From assembly GCF_001039355.2 (NCBI RefSeq), contig NW_019775558.1:555925-619924 (forward strand): DNA of 64,000 nt, given 5' to 3'. Below are positions 36,100 to 49,400 of this stretch, piece by piece; positions within the stretch are counted from its first letter, which is position 1; every line of letters starts with the position of its first letter. The notes under the pieces were generated by a model, which worked only from the letters and a program-made list of their open reading frames with translations, was not told the DNA's origin and searched no databases. This stretch comes from Lingula anatina. Taxonomy: Eukaryota > Brachiopoda > Lingulata > Lingulida > Lingulidae. The translations under genes and the position numbers were made by a program.

Positions 36100-39000
36100 T
36101 TTTGCAAAATCAATAATTTAATATTATTTAAGCCTAAAACAACTTAGCAAATTTAATTTATGATTTCTGTTGCCTCCTTGCAGAGCCATACATCAGAGAC
36201 AAGGTCTCCAGATCTTCTAGATTCTTCTGGGGGTACTTTTGACCCATTCACAGAGTTGGATGCAAGACACAAAGCTCCCTCCCAAGGTTCCCAAACCCCA
36301 CAAGCCAATGGTGATTTTGCTGACTTTAGTCAGTTCCAGTCAGCCAGTTCAGCCGCACTGCCTGCTGCTCCAACCCCAGCAGTTGCTGCAAGCTCAAGTC
36401 AAAGGTAAGTCATGAGAAAGTAGAGCCTTTAATTTAAAAGATATGATTCCCTTGGTGAATACCTTTTTTCATATTTATATTTGTTTATTGTTTATTTTCA
36501 TCTGTTTTATTTAATTTTTTTTTGTGTGTGTGTGGGGGGGGGGGGATTCATCTAGATAAACGCTTTTCATTTCCCAGCTTGTTTTCTTGTTCTTACCTGG
36601 GTTTATTGATTTTTCACCGACAAATGTGGATTTAGAATTTAGAAATTAATAGGATTTCCTGTTCTTATCTCCTTATTATCCAGGTTAATAGGATCGACAT
36701 ATTCTCAAGCTTTTTATTTTTGCATTTCAGTGCAAGTAATGAGTTTGCAGACTTCTCAAGCTTTTCCTCAGCTAGTACTCAGTCCCCACAGAAGTCTTCA
36801 TCTGCACTAGACGACCTTCTATCCCCTGCCCCTTTACAGCCTATGCAACCTGCAAGTATGGGGGCACCCAGTATGGGACAGCCATTGATGGGGCAAACGA
36901 GCATGGCTCAGCCCATGATGGGACAACCCATGATGGGACAAAGTGGTATGACTCAGACAAGTATGACACAGCCCATGATGGGACAGACAAGTGGGGCACA
37001 GTCCATGATGGGCCAACCTTTGATGGGACAAACGAGTATGGCACAACCTATGATGGGACAAACGAGTATGGCACAACCTTCGATGGGACAGCCTATGATG
37101 GGACAGACAAGTATGGCACAACCAATGATGGGGCAGCCTATGATGGGACAGAGTGGTATCATGCAGCCTATGATGGGACAGATGGGAATGAACAACCAAG
37201 TAATTATTTTATACCAATCTTACCTTAAAATATTTGGAAAGGTTAAATGATAGGAGCAACATTGAATAATATGTACATTTTATCTCCTTCACTACTTACT
37301 AAATCTTAGAATATGGAGCACATAGCCAACATTGTTAGTCATATAATTCATTCATTTGCATCTGTTTATTGCAGAAATCTTTAAGGATGTAGCTTATTTC
37401 CTCTTTTCTCTTTTAGATGCCAGGGCACAATATGGCAGCTCAACCAATGAGTGGCATGCAGGGCATGGGAATGGGACAAAACATGGATTCGGTAAGGAAA
37501 ATCTGACATTTAGAAAAACACCTTTGTGCTTAAGTGTTTCTCTCTTGCACAGGCAATACCATTTAGAATTATTGAACTCTTGGTCATTTGCCTTATGGCA
37601 GCTCTGTCCTGTCTGGGTTCCATTGTTATTATCAGTAATGATGAATGGTATTGCATATTTTGTGGTTGGCTTGGGGTTCCTGTTAACGTTTTATAACATA
37701 TTTATTTATGATTAAAATTATGCATTCACATATGATTAACAGCAGAGAAAGCCTAGTTATGAAAACCTAACTTTTAATTTCTTGCTAATATAATTAGTTT
37801 TTTATTGGATTGACAATATTGATGATTTACATACTGCTATTATGATTTTCTTTTTTCAAACATTTGAATGATTTTTTACTCTTTATGAGTATTCCCTTTG
37901 TTTCAATACAGTTTCAATTTGGTCCGAACAATTGGCTTAACAAAGACTCCTTGCTACTTTTTGAAAGCACAACCAATGAAAAAAATCAGTGACTTGTAAT
38001 TAGAACTGGCATATTGTTCTGATCATTTATAATTCTTTTGAAAATTATCCTTGACATTTTTATTGAAATCGACACACTACTTGCTGAATAAAGAATCTTG
38101 TAATTAGTACACACAAAGAAATTACTAATCAGATTTGTGTTAAATATACACTTCGTCAAATAGAAATAAAATAGCAATAATAAAAAGAACAGTATGTTTC
38201 ACACAACCCTTTCCCCATTGTCAAAAATAGCTTACTTTTCCTTCCCCAGCCTGTGGGTCAGACCCCAGCCAGTGTCCAGTCTCTGACCATGACCTCTATG
38301 CAAGCTACTCCCAGCACCAACACCACAGCGGGGTCCGTCTCCAACCAACCGCCCTCCTCTGTAAGCTTCAGATGCTCCTCTCTTTCTTCTTTATTGTTTT
38401 CGTTTTACATAGAAGTTCATAAAACTGTAGATGTTCACAATGTGGTATGTGCTGTTTAATATAGGTTGCACAATAATTGGTTAGATTGATAATATTTCAT
38501 ATTTTGTATTTTAACATTTAGTTATGTAACTGATTTTCTTTTGATGTTCTAAGTTCACTGATGTAAGTGAGTTTCATTGAATAACAGTAACAGAGGAGGA
38601 TGATTTAACAGATAGAGACATGCTTTTCTATGAGAACTTATCAGGTTTTACAATGAAAATGTAAACTGTAGGAAATGTATGTAAAATAAATAATGCATCT
38701 AGATATGGTCTGGGCACTTGGCACATGAGTCATTTTCCCTTAACTAAACAAACAGCAAAAAATTCTTGAGATTCTTGAAACCTTTCAAATGCATCAAAGC
38801 TTTCTTAAATATTGAGAAAAGAGAACTTGATGTATAATTGTCTTTCTCATTTTTATTTAGAAATCCTCAATCTGGAGTAACACACCAGTAAATATCAACC
38901 TTGATGGTCTGAGTCCAGCCAATAAATTCCAGAAAGGACCAACATCCCCCTCGATGAAACAATTACAGCAGCAACAGCAAATTGCAGGTGAGACTTGGTG

Positions 39001-39415
39001 CTATAATAATGATTGTTTGTCTCTTTGTTACCTGGAGTTTCAGGCCTGATGTATGTCAGCTGTTTTATTTTCAAATTTCTTCATGTGCATGCATATTGGA
39101 CTCTGACCTTGAAGTTTACCATGCCAGTCAGAAATGGGGGTTCGGTTATCTTGAATTCATTGTCTCTGTTGAAAGCTATGTGATGCAGGTAATAGGTCAG
39201 TGATGAGCTTGGCAAACTTCAAGCAAATACCAGCACCACTGATCTTCAGGACCAACAAGCAGTCATGAAATGTAAGGAAATTTGAAAATGAAGATGCTTG
39301 CACGAGCCAGCTATGAAAGTGGACTCCTGTTTGTTTGATTGGTTTAAGATATTGATCAAGCACTTTGTAATAAATCCAATTGTTGAATTATTATTGAGTG
39401 ATATGTATGATGTTT

Positions 39416-39458
<43 letters not shown>

Positions 39459-41320
39459 TATTGTGGTCAAAATTTTTAGATTGCATTTTATCTTGTTTTG
39501 CACTTAAGTTATGCACACATGACACAGTTTCACTAGGTCTTCCTTATTGGTGTTACTCTTTATCTGAAAAAGTAGGACAGATCTTCAGATACTCTTTAGT
39601 TAAAAACATTATTAGAAAAATTTAAATATAATTGTTTGGCCAATCACAGGATTGTATGCTATGATAACTATACAAATATCTGTATGAATATATAGGCATA
39701 ATTGCACCTGATCTCATAACATATTTTTCATTAACAAGAAAATTGGTTGTTTAGATTAACACGTTACATTTCCTTTCCAAGCCATGGGTTATTATGATCC
39801 TTACACTGGTATGATAATACTACCAGGCAAGTAGAGGGAATAGCAGTTCAAAATGCCTACCTTTCTTTTATTCTGCCGTGAAGTAAATGCATGAAACAGG
39901 ACAGGGCATAGTTTGCTTCTAATCTGGTGCAAGGGATATTCTTGTAATATGTGGCTTTCATTGTAAACATGTCGAGCAATTTTAGACAATTCATGGATAG
40001 ATATAGAGGGTTTTGTCCTATTTAACATTATAACACCGCAACTGGTTTAAGATAACTGAGGTGCATGATGCAATAAATAATACACTAATCACAAGCTTTA
40101 TCTGGATGTTTTTGTAATATTGGTGGAGCAAATGTTTTTGGTATTTTTTTGTATTTATTTTGTCAGTTTTGGTATGCATGGTTTATACATTAACATTTTC
40201 ATCTTTCCAGGGTTGGTCACACAGTGTCGTAAATGTTTCCCCAATATGTCAAAAATGCAAATTTGCTTTAACATTGTGTACTTCATGGTAAAACCTGAAA
40301 TGCATTATTAAACCTCTCTGGGCTGACTCTTTTAAAGCCCATTAAGCTTAAGAAAATGTGAATTTCTTTTTCTGTTTTTGCCAGTTTTTTCTTGATTTGG
40401 GTGAATATTTTCATTTGGTTAATATTATATAGCAGCTTGATTGAAAAAATGTTTTCTCAGAGTTGACCCAGGCTTTGCATGTATCATTACTGATGTTTCC
40501 TGTTACTAAAAGAATGACAATTAGTGCTAGATAAGGTTTCATTTGTTTGTAAAAAGCTCAATTACATATTTGCTGTGGCAGTGGGTTTTAAATTAACTTA
40601 GTCAAGAGGTAATTGGTTGCTTATATATTGGTATAGGATGATGTCTAACACTCAGCTGTTTTGTTTGTTTCTATCATTAAGATTTATGACTTTCGTATAA
40701 TGAAAGACCATTATGTTACATATCTATGCTTTATTTTCAGGAGCTCAGTCCCCCATGATGTCTAATATGTATCCCCAAAATCAGATGTATGCAGGGCCAT
40801 CTGCAGGCATGCAAGGGATGACACAGGGAATGGGAAAAATGTCACTGGGACAGCCATCCACAGGCATGATGAACCCAGGAATGGGTAAGATGGCATTGAT
40901 GTCTAGTAATTTTGAACAAAGTAGAAGGTACAGTTCTGAAATATTTTATTTTTCACATAAGGTAATGGATATGCCATTGTGTGCAAAATATGCTTGACTG
41001 TAATCATGGGTCAGAATTTCAAGAATATGTACTACACCACTAGAATTTTACCATAATTTCTGTTTTGCCATCAAAATTGGAAAATGTTTAGATGCTGAAG
41101 TTCATGTTAAAAACTCATTTACATTTATTCATGGAGTGTTGCATTACACATTCTACATTAAATCATTTACTATTCTGCAGGTATGGGCATGCAGCAGCAG
41201 CCAGGCATGATGAGTGGCATTCCAGCAGGCATGGCCATGACTACCCCTGTGGCCAACAATGCAGCACTGCAAAGCAGGGCCAACCAGGCCTTTGGGTCTT
41301 TTGGAAATTTTGGGAAATGA
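30737..41320 (+). CDS. CLINT1: clathrin interactor 1 / epsin-4 (ENTH domain), 735 aa, 13 exons
   Basis: Exons: 30737-30768, 31687-31888, 34046-34184, 34499-34639, 35084-35258, 35552-35783, 36184-36404, 36731-37199, 37417-37491, 38250-38360, 38861-38987, 40741-40884, 41181-41320 (2208 nt, all phases agree). Residues 1-150 are an ENTH domain nearly colinear with human CLINT1: MWKIRE, NVVMNYSE, KNWRR, RNGSERVV, DDDRLREERKKAKKNKDKY. A conserved KKIDLGAAA segment follows. GDFADFSQF and NEFADFSSF match gamma-ear/GGA-binding acidic-phenylalanine motifs, and DDLLSP is a clathrin-box-like motif. Met-rich repeats lie at about 424-535, and the protein ends FGSFGNFGK like the human one. CLINT1 works at the trans-Golgi network and endosomes in clathrin-coat assembly with AP-1. 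Introns carry only simple repeats apart from a possible microexon near 39782. Confidence 0.95.
36040..36102. repeat. (ATTT)n microsatellite, CLINT1 intron
   Basis: About 15 tandem ATTT units just before the seventh coding exon. A second tract of the same unit is at 39417-39460 in a later intron. Confidence 0.95.
36856..37190 (+). repeat. CLINT1: in-frame MGQ(P/T)xM tandem repeats in CLINT1
   Basis: About 20 units of 5-7 codons reading MMGQ, TSMAQP, MMGQP and similar, with near-identical codons. Vertebrate CLINT1 is Met/Gln-rich here but not so regular, so the array looks lineage-specific. It probably lies in the disordered tail. Confidence 0.9.
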
Positions 41321-43495
41321 AGAGCAAATGTAGATAACATAAAATATTTGGTCCAATACTGAATGAAAAATTAATAGAATAATCTGTGCTCCTATGACCC
41401 TTTGATGAATGAACTGCAAGTGAAGTTAAAGACAATTTTGACAAATTTTAAAAATGCAGTATAACTTAACATTTTAATACCTTTTTTGTGTTGGTACTTT
41501 TATGATTAAGGGATATATGCATGGCATTTCATGAATTTTAATCAAAAGAGTCGAACTGAACCGATATTTTGGTTGGGGTAGTTGCAATACAGAAAGTTCA
41601 TTGTAGAGACAGAAAAGATACAGATTTTCTTTTGGCAGGAAGTAAATTTTTCTTGAGAATTTTAGCTCAAAGTCCGTATTCATGATTACTCCAAGTTGAA
41701 TATGACCAAAAATAGCTGCCAGCCAAACATGTATGCTGTTACACTGCTTGACAAACTTAATATATTATTTTAATCTGGGAGCGGAAAGGGAACAGTAAAA
41801 TGAATACAGTGTAAAGTGCCAGATATGTATATAGATAAATCAGGTGCACACAAATTTGTGAAAATTGACCAAAAGTATGATTGGGTAGTGATAGTTGATT
41901 GGATAGTGCTATTTCTGTTAATGTTAGGGGAGAGTTCAAAACTGTTGTCCGAGCTCTCAAGTAGGATGGACAATGTGCTGTGTGGATGCTTTAAAAGCAT
42001 GAGTTGAAACTAATTGGTGTACTAGGAAGAGTTAAACTGTAATAGGGCAATACCTGTATCTTTAAAAAAAAAAAAGCATAACAGAAACAAATGTAAATAT
42101 TATTAAATGATGTCAATTTTATGTGATTCCATTTGGAATTCTTCAAAGAGCATTTAGGGAAGAATGGATTGACAAGTCTTTGCAAAATAAACTGGACACT
42201 TGTTTTTAACAATTAACAAAGTGTCGGATCTGATATTAAAGAAAAAAGCTTTAGCTTTATATTGTACATACAAAAGAAATAAATGGGAAATTATGGCATA
42301 TGTATAAATAATCAGGTGCCACAGAGTATTTAATAGATGTACTGACATGTGATATAATAAAAGAGTATCGACTTTGATCAAATATATTTATTGAAGAGGC
42401 TTTGTTGTACACTTGGTTGGCTTTTGTGTCAAAATTTTGACTAGAATGCATCTTTTCCTTATTTGTTTTATAAATGATAAGTAACAAACACCATTGTAAA
42501 ATTTATTCTGTATTTGTAGATTTATTCACAGAAAAGCATTCTATCCAAAGCTGAAGACCCAAGTTTTACTACTATGAATTGCCCCTCTGAACCACAGATT
42601 GCGAAATGTTTTTCAGCAGAGTGCATCCTGTTGTATATCTCAATGTTATGAATTTCATAACAAAAATAATTTTTATACTTTTCAGTACCAGATATTATTT
42701 GGACTCTTCTGCAGCTACCTATACTCCATCTATATATGATGTAAGAAAGTGTCTGTCTAGTATCAAAATGCAATTAGGTAGAAAGATCAAATAATTTGAA
42801 AATTTTGATTTCTTCCTTAATAACTTCATTCCTGATTTCAACACCTAAAATATTAAATCAATTTTTTTTCATCATTCTCCTTTTACAGCAGTTGGTCTCA
42901 TCCTCACCTTCAAGAAATTACTATTCAAGTGTTTAAAATGCCTTTATTTTATTTTAAATCTCCCATGAAAAGTTTAATTTAACTTGGTGGTAATTTTTTA
43001 TTCACCTTATGTTTGATTATATCAAAGAAAGTCTCCATTAATCACTAGCAGATTTGAAAGCACTGGGTATACATTATGTACATTGATAAAATATCCCTCG
43101 TGGCATGATTATAATATGAACCTGACCAATATCTATGAGAGGAATGGGTTTGATTTCCTCACAGAGTTTCTCTCTTGATCACCATGTGGATACAGTTCCA
43201 CAACAATACAAAATTATTCTGTAAAATTTGCTATAACAAGGAGCCACCACATAAGGTACACCTTTATAAAGTATATACTTTATGACATCACTGAACTCCC
43301 ACATCATAACAATGTGACTCCACTTCTACAGTAAAGCCTTAGAGTTGGAGATTTTCTTATAGATGGATTGCACATAACATCACTCACAAACCACCTATAA
43401 AGTTAGTAGAGAACTGAAGGAGTTCTGCCAGAGACTTGATTACCCAGAATTGTGTTCAGTTCAATATAGATCTAGTTGTCTAACTGGAACAGTGT
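41321..43495. other. convergent 3' UTRs of CLINT1 (+) and WDR1 (-)
   Basis: Tail-to-tail gap. Plus-strand AATAAA at 42186-42191 and further signals near 42280 and 42355 could end CLINT1. Minus-strand AATAAA at 42943-42948 could end WDR1. Short frames on both strands show no protein features. Confidence 0.55.
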
Positions 43496-46400
43496 CTAAC
43501 CCTCGTGAACTATGTCCCAGATTCTTAGATTGGAGCCTTGGCCCACTGATGCCAGGGTGTTGTCATCTAACCATGCTACAGCATTCACTTTGTTCATGGG
43601 GTGCGCCTCTGGAAGATTCACCAGTTACACATAAAGGAAGTGATGACCATGCTTTTAATATTCAATAGTTTCTGGTACAATTTTAATTGAATAAAATGAC
43701 CAAGAAGTGACCTATAAAAGACTTTACATCATGGCAAAATGGAAATAATAGTGTAATCAAATTTCAAAATTATTTTCAAAATAATCGTCAACCTGAATAC
43801 AGTTGAAATTGTAACCATTTTTCTAAATTCTTGTGTAGCATTTTTTGAGATATATTCCAAACCAACATCAACAAAAACTTCCTTCACTGGCAGTGTTAAT
43901 GACTTTATCTGTATGGTAATGACTTTATCTTTTCAATGGGCAAAATTCTTAATCTTTCATATTCAGGATTTTGAAAACAAATATTATATTTCTATATAGC
44001 ATTTGTGGTGCTTTTTACTGTATAGAACAGAACTATAGTGTAGCCTGCTTTCCAATTTTGTTGCTACCACCCAACAGGAATGATCTAATTTTCTGAATTC
44101 ATGACTTAAAAAAATACAGTTTCTGTGAATGTCACAATCTTCCCCAATGAAAAGATCGAGTCATTACTGTATAATACTGTGAAAACTTACGTTTGATCAA
44201 AAGGGTCTTGCGCACATTCTCCACACTCCATATTCCAATGCCCGTGTCGAGACTCCCGCTGGCAATGTGCCTGGAGTCAGGGGACCAGGCTAAGCAAGTC
44301 ACCTTGGCTGTGTGGAAACACCAGTTGTCCTTTGACTTCTCCTGGAAATAGAGGGAGAGGCAATAATTATCCATAATATTGTTTGATAGCAGTTATAGTT
44401 TACTCAATGTGTGTTTTTAACTATTATCAGTTCTTCTATAATAATGTATGTTTTCACTGTATGTGACACCTGTAGATGGTATGAAGAATATTAAATATGT
44501 TACCATAAAAAAAAACTGCCTTTAAAGTTATGGATTACTTCAATTTAAATTTTGACTAAAAGTTATAAAACCATAATATCAGCAATGAAGTTTTTTATTC
44601 AAGAGCTTAAAAATCAATATGTTACCTCGTATGTTGGCAACTCATAGAGTCTGACCAATCTTATGCCATCACAAGCAGCCAGCCAGGCACCATCAGGAGA
44701 GAATTTCACATCCGTCACCATTTCCCTGTGCTCAAGCGTACGTTCTTCACGAAGTGTATCACCACTTAACTCAAATATATGTACTTTGTGGTCCTGAAAA
44801 ATAAAATAATGTATGCAAAAATGTTTTCTTGCAAATCAATTGAGCCAGATTAAATTCTGAACCTTAAAGCAAAATAAAATACAGAGAGAAGCTTTAAAAT
44901 AAAGGGTAGAATCTTGAGATTATCAATTTTTTCTTCTTTATTTTCTTTGTGATATACTTAAACCTGATCTTAAATTTACTAAATATGTTTCACTACTAAG
45001 GCATGAGATTTTTCTTTTGGCATTATTCAGTCAATTCTGCTGTACCCTCCAATTGGCAAAAGGAGTTAGTTTGCACTTCATAACCCACCCACTCCCCCTC
45101 CCTATCTCCAAATTTTATTTCCTTTGAAAAATAAAGATATGTTTTATATACCTTGGCCCCTACTGCTACTAAAGACTTCCCTGGATGTAAACTGACTGAT
45201 GTGGGTTCATAGTTGACCTTCTCAATGTAAACAATCCTGCCATCACGCAACACCACAATCTGAAAGAAGAAAATGGAAAATGTTGACTACAAGAAAAAAC
45301 TCTAAATTGGTATATAAAAAATTAACGAAATAATATTTGATGTCAGGACTTTCATAAAAGCAATTATAATCAAAACAATTAATCAAAATCAGTGTTAGAA
45401 AGTGTGTATGTGCATGTGCATGGGTGCCTGCATTTATGTGTGTATTTGACAAATATATATATATATACCTTCTGTTACTGTTAGTCATATACGTTACTAA
45501 CCTCATTTGTACAAGCTACAATGGTAAGATTTCTGTCCACTGCAGATATCATCTGTGGCTGAGAGTCCACCTTTATGTCCTGACTGAGATATATGAAAAA
45601 AAAAATAGTAACATAAATGAAGACTTATTTGATCTATTTGCCCCCTTTACATTTAAACAAATCACTACATTGTATATATATAATCACTATATATACAGAC
45701 GGTGTCATGTACTGGATACTGATTCAGTCTGAAGGTATCAATAAGGGTAATGTTTCCTTCAATACATTTGAATGCAGGGTTTGCTGCTACTCACCCATAT
45801 TCATTAGCAGTGGTGGAAGAGAACTTGATCACATCATCTACACCACAAGTGATCAGAGAATCTCCCACGATCAGCATATGCTGAACCTGACTGGAGTGAC
45901 CTTTGCCTTTCATTAAACCATTTTCACCTGTAGCAGCATCCCAGTAGCGTTAGAGCAGTTAAGAAATCTGTACATTCCAGAGGTCTATTTAATTTGCTGT
46001 ATTAGTGATGCTTTATAAAATATGAGAATCAATTTAATTAACAGTTAAAGGTCCAGGGGGAAAAAAAATCAATTAATTTTTTGACAAATAATTCAACTTT
46101 TTTGCTTAAATTTTAATTTCTCTGCCAGTTCCTCCAAAATCTCCACTCAAAAATCTCTTTAGTTTATGTATAATGCAACAGCACAGTCTAAAAGGATATA
46201 AATCCTGCCTTCTGAGCTTGCTGTGTAGATGGTGTCTCTCTCAAGGTTTAGAGTCATTGCTGTGATGGGCTTATTGTGACCCTAAAATATCAAGACATAA
46301 GTGTGTGTGTATGTAAAGCTATGCCTCTTTCAAGATAAAGATGACACAAACACAATATTTCATTTTCACTAAAGTAAATAAAATATAATTCAGCATCGTA

Positions 46401-49400
46401 ATCTAATCAGAGAATCAGCAGGACAATATGTTCAAATCATAAAAGATCATTTCCTCATAACATTACAGTACTTTGCCAGTTTTGAAAACCACCAAGCAAG
46501 AACAGCTGAATTTTGCAACATTCTATCAAAACAGATAATTTGATTAACAAACCATGACAATTCTCTTGGGTGTGGATGGATTAGCTGGGTCTAGGTAATT
46601 GATGAACCCTGTCAGTGACACAGTTATGAGGGTGTCTCCCTGCCACAGGCACCCCACCTGCATGTGCTCCTTGTCCTTACCAAACACAAACTCTCTGGAA
46701 ATGATAACTTAAGATTCAGATCTTTTCAAAGGAAACCTCATAACCATATATTTTTTGATATATTGCCTAGTATATTATAATATCCATATCATGATTGTCA
46801 TTATTTTCCATCTCTTCTTATTCCAGTGAAAAGAAAAAATCAGCAAAAATACCTCCTGTTCACTCTCTCTCTCTCTCTGACAATATTTTCAAGGACAGAA
46901 ATGGCATTTTTTTATATATTAAAAGGGGGAAAAAGATCAAAAAGTCTGCCAAATGGTCAATCCCAATTAATTCTGTGGAATATTTTAGAAGCAAATACAT
47001 TAGACATTTGTACCATCATTGTAAACTCTGGTAAACACTGCTACACTGTAACTTACGTCTCCATGGTCAATGTTTCCATGTTCCAGATTTTGGCTGTCTT
47101 GTCCCCAGACACTGTCAGTAACTTCTTGCTATCACCACTCCAACTGACCTAACAATTGAAAGGGAAATTGAAACAACCGAAGAAACATTACCTGTATAAT
47201 GTGTTAACTGAAATTTCAAGCTATATGGAACACGTTTCTTAAATTTGACACCAGCTATATGTAAGGGCGCATTCCCAATGAAAAACATTCTACTTAGATT
47301 GATCCAGTTTTTTGGGGACTCTTGCTGAGGGACTTGGCTAAAGTAGCATCACTACCTTTCATCAAACCTTGCAAATGGTTAGGTTTAAAAGTCCTACAAT
47401 GGGAATTGTTCAGTGCCAGGGCTCGACAATTAGGATTGCCCGATTGCCCAGGACAAGTAGACATCGATGTCGGGCAAGTCCACTCACCTGAATGCTTGCC
47501 CAATCGGGCAAGTGTCAAAATAAAGTAAAAGAACGGATGTTTAATTTCACTAAACTTACAGCGTAAACTCCACCATTGTGAGCTGGATTTCCAAGCTGTC
47601 CTAGTTCTTCTCCTGTCTTTCCATCAAGAATTAGGACCTAAGTTAAAGAACAGTGACAATCTCTTTAATTTCCCACTTACAACTATATGGAAATATGAAG
47701 GTATCACATAGAAAACTACAGGTATTACTGAAAGAATTAATTAGCAAACTTCACACCATAAAAACAGGTATTACTGAAAGAATTAATTAGCATACTTCAC
47801 ACCATAAAAACCACTTTTGCAACAATTGCACATTTAAATTAAAAACTCCCAATTTTCAAAGAACCATTTATAACATACCATTTTATCAGAACCTGCAGAT
47901 ACACACTTGGTTCCATCAGGAGAAAATCGTACAGCTTGAACAAATGATGTGTGTGACTGCAATGAAAACAACAAAACAATTAAACATTGTTATTCAAAAA
48001 AAAAATCAAAGTGAAATACCCAAATAGTGCCTGCTTCTGCCAGAATTAGTGGATTTATAACTCTGAGGGAATATATTCACCAGTTTTATTATTGAGGCTT
48101 GCCTAGTTACTTGTAAATATATTCATGAGAGAGTACTGATCTCGTCTCTTAGGCCCCGTTCATAAAAGGGGATTAACTAGTCCGAGGGTCAAATATGGCG
48201 ACCCACTACAAAGCTTGCCATCTAATCTGCTAATAGACACTGAACAGATATCCTGTGGGGTAGTATTCAAGTGGGTCTACTATATTTGACCCTCGGACTA
48301 GTTAATCCCCTTTTATGAACAGGGCCTTATATAACAAAAAGAAACATCCCCTGACAAATGAAAATATTGAGCAACTCATTCATTTAATGTCATACTAGTG
48401 CTGTGAAAAAATATGGATAAAAATTATTCTTAAATTTTACATACAAAAAGTGTGACTGTGAACACACTCAATCTACATTTCCCACTTTACCTGATTAGTC
48501 TTATTGAATTTAAAAGGTACTCCATGGTAAAACCCAATTGTCTTGTCTTCACACCCAGTGGCCAATCGGAAAGGGCGTGTCTTACTGATATCAACTGAGT
48601 TGATAACTTTACTGTGGAACTCAATGACACCAGCGGTGTTTCCAGAGTCATAGGTAAATACATGGCCAAATCTGGAAGAAAAACAAAAATCTTCATCTAA
48701 AAAAAGAAAAGTAACTTGATAATTTCTGTCAAAGTCTTAATTCAAGTATTCCATGAATTCAAGTCCTCAGTAGTTTGTCAAAAAAAAAAAAAAAGAAAGA
48801 AAGAAAGAAAAAAAACACCACAATCTTCATGCTGGTAAAGACTGGGCTGTTCTCTGTGCGTTTTTTTTCTACAGAGGTCTACAAAATTGACAGATAGTAT
48901 TAATTTTCAGGAGTTGTATTTTGCCAAAAAAAATAAGCACTATGATAATTATAATAGTCTACACTTACTTATCTCTGCCAGCTCCCACTGCAGCAATCTT
49001 CTGGCTATCACTGGTCCATGCTATGTCCTTGATGGCACCTGATATGGGCTGGAACTCCGACTTGAGAATGTGTTCTTTATTAACTGTGTCCCAAATACGC
49101 ACCTTACCAGAATTGTCTGTAATGTATAAACAATTTTTTTCAAATCCCTGCTTTTAAAAAAACATGAAAGATATGTGACCATTTTCACATATTTCATTTT
49201 ATTCAAAAAATTACAAGACAGTGGCATATGTACATTTAGGCTTATTCTTTTATTTCATTCATCTTTATCAAATTATGTACTATTCTTTCTCATTTTGTGA
49301 TTATTGTATGGTTTTATATTACAAACAATAGCTCTACACTTACAGGAATTGTAAATATCACCAGCCTCAGTTGTTTGAAATATTAAAAGTGAATGTGTAA

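Noticed and set aside
36834-37199. Minus-strand HHRLCHT-type repeat frames
   Set aside because: Antisense shadow of the MGQ repeats in CLINT1.
46795-47152. Plus-strand frames of 79 and 108 codons in WDR1
   Set aside because: They overlap a confirmed minus-strand WDR1 exon and its intron, with no protein features.
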